Program-made: the position numbers and the translations under genes
The notes under the pieces: model-generated
Seen by the model: the letters and a program-made list of their open reading frames with translations, nothing else
Database searches by the model: none
Told to the model about the DNA's origin: nothing
Shown: one piece after another, positions 1-7,148 of the stretch
Numbering within the stretch: the stretch's first letter is position 1
Layout of the letters: each line of letters opens with the position of its first letter
DNA from: Flavobacteriaceae bacterium
Lineage (GTDB): Bacteria; Bacteroidota; Bacteroidia; Flavobacteriales; Flavobacteriaceae
Length of the DNA: 9,656 nucleotides
Direction: 5' to 3'
Assembly: GCA_013214425.1 (NCBI GenBank)
Contig: JABSPN010000091.1
Coordinates: 1-9,656 of the forward strand

Positions 1-1
1 C

Positions 2-64
2 AAGGTGAAGAGTGAATTAGAAAAAACTGCTATTGCAGCAGCTTTTATTAAGTTTAAAACTTAA
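2..64 (+). CDS. 3' end of an unidentified gene (partial)
   Basis: Only one forward frame is open from the window edge, and it ends in TAA at 62-64. The visible tail is about 20 residues and reads ...ELEKTAIAAAFIKFKT. It is too short to assign a family. The tail is lysine- and alanine-rich and could be a C-terminal helix. Its stop overlaps the stop of the minus-strand acyltransferase gene by 4 nt, so the two genes are convergent with no room for a separate terminator. It is called a gene only because the open frame ends exactly at this junction; chance openness over 60 bases cannot be excluded. Confidence 0.4.
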   Translation, partial: KVKSELEKTAIAAAFIKFKT

Positions 65-858
65 TACTCTCTCTTTTTGTTGAGCGCTTCCATCTCTTCT
101 AAATGTTGTAATGGTATAACTTTTAGGAAAGATGGATGTTGTTCGATAGCATATTCAATTTTCTCTACTATTGATTCAATAGAGTCATTTTCATAATCTA
201 TATCAAGAGGTTTTTTAATCACCATCGATTGGAGAATCCCTTTCTTTTTAACCACTAATCCCTTTTTATCAAAAGAACGTCTAAATCCGTCTATAACAAT
301 AGGAATCACTATCGGTTTATAATTTTTAATGATATGGGCTGTCCCTTTTCTTATAGGTTTAAAAGGTTTTGTTGTTCCCTGCGGAAATGTAATAACCCAT
401 CCATCATCAAGCGCTATTTTGATATTGTTGGTATCCTTAGGATTAACTTCTCTCTGAATTTCCTTTCCCGAAGCTCTCCAGGTTCTATCAACAGAAACAG
501 AACCTGCATAAGCCAGAATTCTAGGCAATAAACCCGCTTTCATCGTTTCTTTAGCTGCAACAAAGTATATATTTAGTTTGGGTTTCCAAAGGTATCCCAC
601 ATTTTTAATTGAATCTACTCTACCACTTAAGGACGCATTAAATACATGAAACATGGCTGTTACATCGGCAAAATAAGTTTGATGATTCGATACAAACAGT
701 ACATTGGTATTGGGTAAGTCTTTAAAAATTTCAGACCCTTCAATTTGTAATTCATTAAATCCTCTATACCTTCTATGCGTTAGCACTCCAAAAACTTGAA
801 TAAGCAATCGCTTTAAAAAGAGAATATGTCCGAAAGGATTTTTCTTAAATAACCCCAT
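61..858 (-). CDS. PlsC-like 1-acyl-glycerol-3-phosphate acyltransferase family protein
   Basis: This 265-residue protein resembles the PlsC/LPLAT family, which moves acyl chains onto lysophosphatidate or related lipids at the inner membrane. Visible landmarks are a hydrophobic N-terminal stretch (about 11-26), the acyltransferase block NHQTYFAD (58-65), the FPQGTT block (158-163), a following KPIRKGTAHII segment, and IVIPIVIDG (183-191). Two motifs are non-canonical: the usual H-x4-D is H59-x5-D65, and FPEGTR is FPQGTT, losing both Glu and Arg. From memory the NHQTYFADV version recurs in flavobacterial homologues, so this is probably a divergent subfamily and not a broken gene. It lies 31 nt downstream of the Nudix gene and is likely cotranscribed with it. 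Substrate is unknown: it could be a specialised lipid or ornithine-lipid acyltransferase, not the housekeeping PlsC. Confidence 0.85.
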   Translation of the reverse strand: MGLFKKNPFGHILFLKRLLIQVFGVLTHRRYRGFNELQIEGSEIFKDLPNTNVLFVSNHQTYFADVTAMFHVFNASLSGRVDSIKNVGYLWKPKLNIYFVAAKETMKAGLLPRILAYAGSVSVDRTWRASGKEIQREVNPKDTNNIKIALDDGWVITFPQGTTKPFKPIRKGTAHIIKNYKPIVIPIVIDGFRRSFDKKGLVVKKKGILQSMVIKKPLDIDYENDSIESIVEKIEYAIEQHPSFLKVIPLQHLEEMEALNKKREY

Positions 859-880
859 TTATCTTAATTCCTGATTGTAA

Positions 881-888
881 CAAATGTA
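881..888 (-). promoter_or_regulatory. Possible internal -7 promoter element before the acyltransferase gene
   Basis: On the minus strand the 31-nt gap between the Nudix and acyltransferase genes contains TACATTTG, an exact match to the Bacteroidota sigma-A -7 consensus TAnnTTTG. It would give a short leader of roughly 15-17 nt before the ATG at 858. No clear TTTG -33 element lies at the expected distance upstream, so this is a weak candidate for a secondary promoter inside the two-gene operon. Confidence 0.25.
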
Positions 889-889
889 A

Positions 890-1537
890 TCAATTCCTTT
901 CAAGGTTGTTTGTTAATATATCCTTAATTTCACTAACGATCATAGCTGTAGCTCCCCATAGAACTGGTTCTGTAAAAGTAAAAACTGGTACATCTATATC
1001 AACTGCATAAGATGTGGTGATCCTTTTTGAAGATACATAATGTTCACTTAAAATATCTTTGATCGGGATTTGGATTAACCTTTCAACTTCTTCTTCTTGT
1101 AAGATAAATTCTGGGGTATGTCTCATATAACCCATAAAGCTTTTTACCACAAAATTGCTGGGTGGAATGTAAATATCTGAAAGCTGTTTAAACACCTTAA
1201 CATCAACTGGATTCACTCCTATTTCTTCTTCTGTTTCTCTTAAAGCAGTTGCTTTAAAGTCTTTATCTTCCTCTTCTTGTTTACCACCAGGAAAGCCAAT
1301 CTGATTAGAATGTACACCTTTATAAGTTTTTCTTAAAATAAAGGCCATATACATCTGTTCCTCTTTGGGGTAAAATAAAGCTAGGACCGCCGACTTTTTA
1401 GGTTTTCTTTTATCAATATCAAATTGCTTCCCCAATTTCTTTCTCATTTCAGGAGCCATTTTAAATTGAGAATCTATACCCGGTAGTTCCGATTTTCTTA
1501 TTTTTGGAATGATTTCTAAGAAATGTTCAAAATTCAT
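890..1537 (-). CDS. Nudix hydrolase, CoA pyrophosphatase (NudL/UPF0035) type
   Basis: This 215-residue protein belongs to the Nudix family that hydrolyses coenzyme A or its derivatives to 3',5'-ADP and (acyl-)phosphopantetheine. The CoA-pyrophosphatase signature precedes the Nudix box: AFILRKTYKGVHSNQIGFPGG spans about residues 65-85, matching the LLTxR...HxGxxxFPGG pattern. The Nudix box itself ends ALRETEEEIGV (98-108), with E101, E104 and E105 as the expected metal ligands. A family-typical C-terminal PVLWGATAMIVSEI (191-204) is also present. The start at 1537 keeps the flavobacterial N-terminus MNFEHFLEIIPKI. That places its start codon one base from the divergent cyclophilin start. A CoA-degrading enzyme next to an acyltransferase suggests, by inference only, a link to acyl-CoA or phospholipid turnover. 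Confidence 0.92.
   Translation of the reverse strand: MNFEHFLEIIPKIRKSELPGIDSQFKMAPEMRKKLGKQFDIDKRKPKKSAVLALFYPKEEQMYMAFILRKTYKGVHSNQIGFPGGKQEEEDKDFKATALRETEEEIGVNPVDVKVFKQLSDIYIPPSNFVVKSFMGYMRHTPEFILQEEEVERLIQIPIKDILSEHYVSSKRITTSYAVDIDVPVFTFTEPVLWGATAMIVSEIKDILTNNLERN
1499..1506 (+). promoter_or_regulatory. Candidate -7 promoter element for the cyclophilin gene
   Basis: TATTTTTG fits the Bacteroidota -7 consensus TAnnTTTG exactly and lies about 33 bases before the preferred cyclophilin ATG at 1539, inside the coding start of the divergent Nudix gene. A good TTTG -33 box at the usual spacing is not visible. The position is sensible because only one base separates the two start codons, so any cyclophilin promoter must sit within the Nudix reading frame. 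Confidence 0.35.
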
Positions 1538-1538
1538 T

Positions 1539-2234
1539 ATGAAGAAGTTTTTACTACTTGTATTAATTACCTTTTCTTTTCTAGGGTGTGAAAATAACGA
1601 ATCAAAACCGAAACCAAAAACGCCTAAAGTTAAAGAGAAAAAAGAAAAAATAAAGTTCTATACCAATGAAGAGGTTGAAGCTGAATTGCGTACTGTAATT
1701 GACAAAAAAACTGCCGTAGAGTTTTTAACCGAATATGGCAAAGAAAATCCGGAGACAAAAGTAAGACTCAAAACCAGATTAGGCGATATTGATATTTTGT
1801 TGTACAAAGACACCCCATTACATCGTGCCAATTTTATTTACCTGATCAAAGAAGGATATTATAGTAACACACAATTTCACAGAGTTGTAGAAGATTTTAT
1901 TATTCAAGCAGGTAGATCAGATACACCTGAAGCGGGTGAAATGAGAAAACGAATTGGAAAATATACAATACCTGCAGAGTTTAATGGTAAAAGACACCAT
2001 AAAGGGGCAGTAAGTGCTGCAAGGCAGTGGCAATTAAATCCGAAAAAAAAATCAGACACTTACGAATTCTATATTATCATTAATAAAAAAGGAGCGCATC
2101 ACCTGAATAACGAACATACCGTGTTTGGAAGAGTGATTAAAGGACTAGACGTTGTCGATAAAATTGGTCAACTAGAAACTTTTAAAGAATGGCCTATTGA
2201 GGAAGTGCATATTAAAGCAATTGTTTTGGAGTAA
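1539..2234 (+). CDS. Lipoprotein cyclophilin-type peptidyl-prolyl cis-trans isomerase
   Basis: This 231-residue protein should catalyse proline cis-trans isomerisation outside the cytoplasm. The ATG at 1539 is chosen over the in-frame ATG at 1509 because it begins a classic lipoprotein signal, MKKFLLLVLITFSFLGC, with lipid-carrying Cys17. A lysine/proline-rich charged linker follows (about 22-40), then a short helical region. The cyclophilin domain runs from about 75 to 230. FHRVVEDFIIQAGR (113-126) holds the catalytic Arg115 and Gln123. GAVSAARQ (156-163) and NNEHTVFGRVIKGLDVVDKI (190-209) match the later blocks. The usual SQFF strand reads YEFY, so the substrate groove is slightly altered, as in many Bacteroidota cyclophilins. 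It is transcribed away from the Nudix gene and ends in a convergent gap holding a structured repeat. Confidence 0.93.
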   Translation: MKKFLLLVLITFSFLGCENNESKPKPKTPKVKEKKEKIKFYTNEEVEAELRTVIDKKTAVEFLTEYGKENPETKVRLKTRLGDIDILLYKDTPLHRANFIYLIKEGYYSNTQFHRVVEDFIIQAGRSDTPEAGEMRKRIGKYTIPAEFNGKRHHKGAVSAARQWQLNPKKKSDTYEFYIIINKKGAHHLNNEHTVFGRVIKGLDVVDKIGQLETFKEWPIEEVHIKAIVLE

Positions 2235-2253
2235 AAAATGATCAACTAATCCT

Positions 2254-2383
2254 AAGTGTCATTCTGGATGAGTATAACGAAATGAAGAATCTGTTTTACT
2301 TTAATGTATTGTTGTTAGATTCTTCGCTTTCAGCCTTCCTAGCTAAGCTACTATGAAGAAAGAGGCTGCTCAGAATGACTTAT
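2254..2383. repeat. Structured imperfect palindromic intergenic repeat, possible bidirectional terminator
   Basis: The convergent gap between the cyclophilin and RDD genes is filled by nested inverted repeats. GTCATTCTG (2258-2266) pairs with CAGAATGAC (2371-2379). GAAGAATCT (2284-2292) pairs with AGATTCTTC (2317-2325) around a 24-nt loop. CAGCCT (2331-2336) pairs with AGGCTG (2363-2368). TAGCT (2340-2344) pairs with AGCTA (2346-2350). The result is a closing stem with two internal hairpins, a three-way junction. Both halves carry the same unit, GTCATTCTG...GAAGAATCT, in opposite orientation. That unit resembles a short dispersed repeat often seen between genes in Bacteroidota (from memory). 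There is no long T-run, so a terminator role is inference from its position at the ends of two converging genes. Confidence 0.75.
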
Positions 2384-2401
2384 AGTTCTGAACTAAATAC
2401 G

Positions 2402-3196
2402 CTACATATTTTGTGTGTAATAATTGTAATCTTTTAATATTTTACTGATAAAAACCGCATCATTTCTTTCCTGATTTTTAATCCCGGTAACTTCCTCAAT
2501 CTTGGAACGCAACTTAATTAAAACAGAATAATCTCGATTCTTCCTCACCAGAGCAAAAGTTTCTTTAATAATTCTGGCATCGTTATCAGATAACTTAATT
2601 ACCGCTGGATAAGTTGGCACATAATCCTGACTTATCTCTTCTAAAATAGTATGAGAAATATTGATTTTGTTCTTCAGGCTCACCACACCTGTACCGGCTA
2701 CAATATCTCCAATACGTTGCGTCTTTTTACTGATCACTAAAAACAGGAACCCTACTATTGGGCCAAACATCATACACAGAAAAATCAAGTCTAATGAAGA
2801 ATTGAAAAAGATGAGTAAGGTTGTAAAAAGATAAATATCAATCATTCTAAAAAACCAACGGATCAAAAAATCGAGAAAAGTAGTTTGGTAACCATCTAAT
2901 TTCACCACTCTTATTTTCATGATTTTTTTACCAATGGTTTGCCCTTGAAACAGTGATTCTAAGGTAAGGGTATAGAAAATCATTGGGATGTTTAGAAGAA
3001 AGTGAATGGCTTTAATTTCAAAACCATCCTGGGCATTATCATAGAGTCGCCCAGCTTCTAAAAAGATATAAATAAATACCCAATAGGCTATAAAAACTAA
3101 AAAGTCTAAAATAAAAGCCAACATGCGTTCACCAACCGTAGCAACAGTGAAATCTATCTTAACATTTTGGGTAGTATTTATTTGTAGCTGACTCAT
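2402..3196 (-). CDS. RDD-family multi-pass membrane protein
   Basis: This 264-residue protein has an N-terminal RDD domain and a cytosolic tail. The family marks are R24 and D31 in ERMLAFILDFLVF, GQTIGKKIMKIRVV (85-98) after the second membrane segment, and QRIGDIVAGTGVVSL (160-174) closing the domain. About four membrane segments are visible (roughly 26-46, 64-82, 107-130, 133-155). The charged last 90 residues look soluble and helical, and are longer than in minimal RDD proteins. RDD proteins have no settled general function; transport or ion-exchange roles have been proposed for some. It diverges from the SpoIIM-like gene with 22 nt between start codons. RDD and SpoIIM genes are frequent neighbours in MoxR/DUF58 clusters, so it probably belongs to the same functional module despite its opposite direction. 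Confidence 0.9.
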   Translation of the reverse strand: MSQLQINTTQNVKIDFTVATVGERMLAFILDFLVFIAYWVFIYIFLEAGRLYDNAQDGFEIKAIHFLLNIPMIFYTLTLESLFQGQTIGKKIMKIRVVKLDGYQTTFLDFLIRWFFRMIDIYLFTTLLIFFNSSLDLIFLCMMFGPIVGFLFLVISKKTQRIGDIVAGTGVVSLKNKINISHTILEEISQDYVPTYPAVIKLSDNDARIIKETFALVRKNRDYSVLIKLRSKIEEVTGIKNQERNDAVFISKILKDYNYYTQNM

Positions 3197-3218
3197 AATT
3201 TATTTACATTAGCTATCC

Positions 3219-4202
3219 ATGAGAGAAGTAGCCTTTATTAAGCAAAATAAAGAAAAATGGTTGGATTTCGAGCAATCCCTTGATCGTAAAAATTCAAAAA
3301 GTCCAGATGAGCTGGCTTCTCTTTATATCCATTTAATGAATGATTTGGCTTATGCCCAAACCTATTATCCGAAGAGTAAAGTCGTACAATACCTGAATGG
3401 ATTAGCCTCTAAAGCCTATCAAAAAATCTATACAACAAAAAGAGGTAATAAGAATATCCTACTGTATTTTTTCTTAGAAGATGTACCTTCTTTGATGTAT
3501 AAGTACCGTAGGTATGTTCAGATATCGTTTATTTTCTTTTTTGTTTTTGCTGCTATTGGAGCTATTTCCTGCGCCTATGACTCAGAGTTTGCCCGAAGCT
3601 TTTTTGGAGATCATTATGTCGATACTACTTTGGAAAATATTAAAAATGGTAGACCTATGGCAGTCTACGAAGGAGGTTCGGCATGGTCTAGTTTTATTGG
3701 AATTACCGAAAATAATATTACCGTTGGAGCTAAAGAATTTCTTTCTGGAATCTTTTTAGGTCTGGGAACAGCCTATATTTATATGTACAATGCCGTTATG
3801 GTAGGAACTTTTCAATTTTTCTTTTTCAAGCACAATTCTTTTTGGGAAAGTGTTCAGGGGATTTGGATTCATGGAACCTTTGAAATCTTTGCCATGATCA
3901 TTGAAGCAGCTGCTGGTTTTATTATTGGGGGAAGTATTCTATTTCCTAAAACACTATCCCGATTTAATTCTTTTAAAATTGGGATTCGAGATGCTTTCAA
4001 GATTTTCGCCAGCACTCTACCGTTTACTATTATCGCCGGTTTTCTAGAGGGATATGTCACGCGTTTTGCAAACGACATGCCTGCTATACTCAAAATTGTA
4101 ATTATTTTAATTTGCGCAACTACAATTGTGTATTACTATTTAATATATCCGTTTAAACTAACTAAAAAACTACAACATCAACATGCAATTACTAAAATCT
4201 AG
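3219..4202 (+). CDS. SpoIIM/DUF95-family integral membrane protein
   Basis: This 327-residue protein belongs to the stage II sporulation protein M (DUF95) family. The name comes from Bacillus, where SpoIIM acts in engulfment; flavobacteria do not sporulate, so only the fold is shared. A soluble N-terminal region of about 95 residues, mostly helical, precedes roughly five membrane segments (about 99-119, 172-203, 218-242, 262-280, 289-311). The family signature is the HGTFEIFAMIIEAAAGFIIG stretch (218-237). The loop between the first and second segments (about 120-170) probably faces the periplasm. It is the first gene of the rightward operon and overlaps the next gene by 20 nt. The close divergent RDD gene leaves only 22 nt, so its promoter must lie mostly within RDD coding sequence; no convincing one was found. 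Confidence 0.9.
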   Translation: MREVAFIKQNKEKWLDFEQSLDRKNSKSPDELASLYIHLMNDLAYAQTYYPKSKVVQYLNGLASKAYQKIYTTKRGNKNILLYFFLEDVPSLMYKYRRYVQISFIFFFVFAAIGAISCAYDSEFARSFFGDHYVDTTLENIKNGRPMAVYEGGSAWSSFIGITENNITVGAKEFLSGIFLGLGTAYIYMYNAVMVGTFQFFFFKHNSFWESVQGIWIHGTFEIFAMIIEAAAGFIIGGSILFPKTLSRFNSFKIGIRDAFKIFASTLPFTIIAGFLEGYVTRFANDMPAILKIVIILICATTIVYYYLIYPFKLTKKLQHQHAITKI

Positions 4203-5127
4203 AAACTTTGGAGATTATTTTAACGATACCTTCAATTTTTTAAAACTTAACGGGAAACATCTTTTCAAAAATTATTTAATAATTAATGGTGTGATCACCA
4301 TTCTCATAGTATTGTTGTTTAGTTCTTTTTCCCTGATTTTTATCGGAGAATCAATGGCCGATTTTGAAGAGAATTTTGATGCCGAATTCCGACATATGTT
4401 TGCCAATAACGCAGGTTTATTACTCCTGTGGTTTTTTGGTGTTTTTATTATTGTTATGCTGTTAAATATAGTTAGCTATTCATTTTTTCCTGTATATCTC
4501 GAATTGTACAATAAGAATAACTCAACCGATTTTACCACCAAAGATGTTGTTGACGGTATCGCAAAGAAATTTAGTAAAGGAATAAAATACATGCTAGGAA
4601 TGATCCTTATTGGTTTGCCACTTGTGATTGGCTTAGCCCTTGCGATTTTGATCACTATTTGTACCTTAATAGGAATTTACATTCCAATAGCGTTTTTCAG
4701 TTTATTAGTTTATTTCACCCTATTCGAATATTATTTTAATGACGAGAATCGTTTCTTTGATTCATTTGGTAAGGCCTGGAGTTTAATCACTTCTAAATTT
4801 TGGCCAACAGTAGGATGTACAGCTATTATAATGTTTGGGATTATGATTATCCAACAAATATTTGATGCTGTTTTTCAATTATCAACTCTCTCGACTAATC
4901 TATCGTTTGAACCAACTACTGCACCCGAAGATGTTTGGAATATTATTGGCCCTCAATTCTTGGCAATTTTTGGAACAGCAATGATCGTATATAGTATCTT
5001 CTATTTTATAACAAATCTATTCAGTTATCTGAATATGGGTATTATTTATTACTCATTAAAAGAAGAAAATGAACATCTTGCTGATGCAGGAAATGAAATT
5101 GATGAAATAGGGAATTTTGAAGCTTAA
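4183..5127 (+). CDS. Multi-pass membrane protein of the SpoIIM-MoxR operon, function unknown
   Basis: This 314-residue protein is clearly integral to the membrane, but no enzyme motif is seen. A short amphipathic N-terminus (MQLLKSRNFGDYFNDTFNFL) precedes about six hydrophobic segments (roughly 31-54, 78-100, 135-160, 161-182, 208-229, 258-283). An acidic tail EENEHLADAGNEIDEIG (295-310) ends the protein. The pattern resembles the membrane domain found with glycerophosphodiester phosphodiesterases and DUF4013/DUF975-type proteins, but this assignment is tentative. Its ATG at 4183 lies inside the end of the SpoIIM gene (20-nt overlap); the next Met is at residue 58, past the first membrane segment, so the overlap is genuine. 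Its place between SpoIIM and DUF4129 points to a structural part of the same membrane complex. Confidence 0.85.
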   Translation: MQLLKSRNFGDYFNDTFNFLKLNGKHLFKNYLIINGVITILIVLLFSSFSLIFIGESMADFEENFDAEFRHMFANNAGLLLLWFFGVFIIVMLLNIVSYSFFPVYLELYNKNNSTDFTTKDVVDGIAKKFSKGIKYMLGMILIGLPLVIGLALAILITICTLIGIYIPIAFFSLLVYFTLFEYYFNDENRFFDSFGKAWSLITSKFWPTVGCTAIIMFGIMIIQQIFDAVFQLSTLSTNLSFEPTTAPEDVWNIIGPQFLAIFGTAMIVYSIFYFITNLFSYLNMGIIYYSLKEENEHLADAGNEIDEIGNFEA

Positions 5128-5872
5128 TAAAAGAACATATCTCTTTTTAGTCTTTTGTAGTTTGATACTAAATTCTATGTCAGGACAGATAGGCGAAGTA
5201 TTCGATGGTGACTATTATTACAATGAAAATAGTGTCTATATCGATGAAAGCACGATGAATACTTTTGAAACTGACGATTCTGATATTGATCAGGCCAACT
5301 TTCCGCCTACTTTAAGTGATCGCTATGATGGTAGGGATTTTGAATATCGGGACCCGAAAAAGATCGAAAATCAACAAAACAGCGAGAAAAAAACAAAAGA
5401 AACCTCTACTCCAAACTTATCAGGCCTTTTTCAAGTTTTAGAAATTGTAGCCTATGTATTCCTAGTTTTTATTGTTGGATTCGTCTTCTATATGATCATG
5501 AATCGTGAAGGCTCCTGGAAATTCGGGAAGTTTTCAGATAAAAAAGTTGTTAAATTAGAAGCCATAGAAGAAGATGTAAAAGACATGAATTTAGAAGAGC
5601 TTATTGCTCAAGCTCTAGTCAATAAAGACTTCAGACTAGCCATTCGTTACAACTATTTAAACATCATAAAGTTTTTAGCCACTAAAGAAATTATAAAATA
5701 TGATCCAGATAAAACCAATTTGGACTATATGAATGAAATATCAAACCAGGAGCAAAAGAGCGATTTCTCCTACTTATCCTATATCTATAATTATATCTGG
5801 TATGGGGAATTTGAAATCAGCGAAAAAGAATATCAGGTTGCAGAAAAATCTTTTAATCAATTCATTGTATAA
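5117..5872 (+). CDS. DUF4129 domain membrane protein (TTG start)
   Basis: This 251-residue protein has a signal peptide or anchor (MKLNKRTYLFLVFCSLILNS, then SGQ), an acidic, Asp/Tyr-rich extracytoplasmic region (about 25-105), one membrane segment (about 107-128) and a cytosolic C-terminal DUF4129 domain (about 160-251). The domain shows RLAIRYNYLNIIKFLATKEII (173-193) and a late YIWYGEFEIS (226-235), the positions where DUF4129 proteins carry their conserved helix and the F/Y-YG motif. The function of DUF4129 is not established. The frame is open only from 5111, so the start must be TTG 5117 (or the rarer ATT 5114). The first ATG, at 5177, would remove the signal sequence. TTG gives an 11-nt overlap with the previous gene, suggesting translational coupling. 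Confidence 0.85.
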   Translation: MKLNKRTYLFLVFCSLILNSMSGQIGEVFDGDYYYNENSVYIDESTMNTFETDDSDIDQANFPPTLSDRYDGRDFEYRDPKKIENQQNSEKKTKETSTPNLSGLFQVLEIVAYVFLVFIVGFVFYMIMNREGSWKFGKFSDKKVVKLEAIEEDVKDMNLEELIAQALVNKDFRLAIRYNYLNIIKFLATKEIIKYDPDKTNLDYMNEISNQEQKSDFSYLSYIYNYIWYGEFEISEKEYQVAEKSFNQFIV

Positions 5873-7136
5873 TAAAAACCCACATATCAACTTTTTATAC
5901 AAGGCTATCTCAATAGCTGTTATCTTGCTATTGGTTATGAGTTGTGGTTCTTCTCCTGAAACCAGATGGAATAAAAACCTAAGATCTCATTATAAAGGAC
6001 CTTTTGGTTTGTATATCCTTCATAAAGAAATTAAAGACTTGGTTAGAACCGATACTGTGATACGAGTTAACAAACATCTTTATGAGTTCTTTGACGAAAA
6101 GTATGACTATAAAAAAGAAGTATACACTAGCTCTGGAAATTATCTTTACATCCATGAATATTCGACTAGTATTGATCGTCAAGCTGCTGAAGAATTATTA
6201 GTGTGGGCCTCTCACGGAAATAGTGTATTCATATCAGCCAAGAACTTTCCTCTAACCTTAAGAGATACACTAGGTTTTAATGTGGAATGGGAATACTATT
6301 CTCAAGATAGTCTTCCTATGACATTGAGTCTGGAGAACAAGGATTTTAAAAAGAGAAAATTTAACTTCTCCAAAGGGATGGAGCCTTCTCATTTCTCTGA
6401 ATTAGATCCGGAGAAAACAACTGTCCTGGGAAAACAAAAAATTGGTGACTCTACCATGATTAACTTTATAAGAGTACAGCATGTTAACGGTTACTTTTAT
6501 TTACACACACAACCCATTGCCTTCACCAATTATTATCTACTAAAAGGTGATAATTACAAATACACAGAAAATGCTTTCTCTTATTTACCTCCCGAAGACA
6601 TTTACTGGGATGATGGAATCATTCGATATAATAGAAAAAACCGTGGCGGTAGCGGCAGTAGAGGTGGAAGTAATTCTTCAGAAAATGATGAATCCTTGTG
6701 GACTCCATTAAGCTTTATGTTTGATCAACCTGCATTGGCCTGGGCTTTTTGGTTGGCAGTAATAGGTGTTATCCTATTCATTATTTTTAATGCAAAGAGA
6801 AGACAACGTATTATTGCGATCATTAAACCACTGGAAAACACAACAATTAATTTTACCAAAACCATTGGAAACCTATATTATCAAGAACAAAATCACAAGA
6901 GTATAGTTGATAAAAAAATCACCTATTTCTTGGAGAAAATTCGAAATAAATATTTATTAGAAACCGATAATCTCAATAGCGAGTTTATTGAAAAACTGCA
7001 CCATAAATCTGGAAAGAAATTAGGTGAAATAAAACTATTGATACAATACATCATTCGATTAAATCATGCGTACGAATGTTCTGAACAAGACTTGATACGA
7101 CTCAATGAGTTAATCGAAAAATTCTTTAAAAAATAA
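5865..7136 (+). CDS. DUF4350-family lipoprotein with a C-terminal membrane segment (TTG start)
   Basis: Starting at TTG 5865 this is a 423-residue protein. A lipoprotein signal ends in LLLVMSC with Cys27. The extracytoplasmic DUF4350 domain follows (about 42-240), with GPFGLYILHKEIKDL (45-59) and AEELLVWASHGNSVFISAKNF (108-128) as its conserved blocks. A Gly/Ser/Arg-rich linker (260-272), a membrane segment (about 288-309), KRRQR, and a helical cytosolic tail of about 110 residues complete it. DUF4350 is distantly related to glutamine-amidotransferase-like folds; its activity is unknown. Longer in-frame starts (5733, 5802) would overlap the DUF4129 gene heavily and put 36 or more residues before the signal core. 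TTG 5865 gives a standard signal and an 8-nt overlap. Having both a lipid anchor and a membrane helix implies retention in the inner membrane. Confidence 0.85.
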   Translation: MYNKNPHINFLYKAISIAVILLLVMSCGSSPETRWNKNLRSHYKGPFGLYILHKEIKDLVRTDTVIRVNKHLYEFFDEKYDYKKEVYTSSGNYLYIHEYSTSIDRQAAEELLVWASHGNSVFISAKNFPLTLRDTLGFNVEWEYYSQDSLPMTLSLENKDFKKRKFNFSKGMEPSHFSELDPEKTTVLGKQKIGDSTMINFIRVQHVNGYFYLHTQPIAFTNYYLLKGDNYKYTENAFSYLPPEDIYWDDGIIRYNRKNRGGSGSRGGSNSSENDESLWTPLSFMFDQPALAWAFWLAVIGVILFIIFNAKRRQRIIAIIKPLENTTINFTKTIGNLYYQEQNHKSIVDKKITYFLEKIRNKYLLETDNLNSEFIEKLHHKSGKKLGEIKLLIQYIIRLNHAYECSEQDLIRLNELIEKFFKK

Positions 7137-7148
7137 TACTGTACTATT

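Noticed and set aside
1509..1538. Cyclophilin start at ATG 1509
   Set aside because: It adds ten residues before an already ideal lipoprotein signal and overlaps the divergent Nudix gene. ATG 1539 is preferred, though 1509 is not formally excluded.
3160..3184. Possible promoter for the SpoIIM-led operon
   Set aside because: TTTATTTG at 3177-3184 misses the TAnnTTTG consensus at one key base, and no -33 box sits at the right distance. Too weak to annotate.
3219..4202. Sporulation function implied by the SpoIIM name
   Set aside because: Only the membrane fold is shared. No other sporulation gene is present and the inferred lineage does not form endospores.
5733..5864. Longer DUF4350 start at 5733, or at 5802
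   Set aside because: These starts overlap the DUF4129 gene by 140 or 71 nt and put more than 35 residues before the lipoprotein signal core. The extra residues read like out-of-frame DUF4129 sequence.
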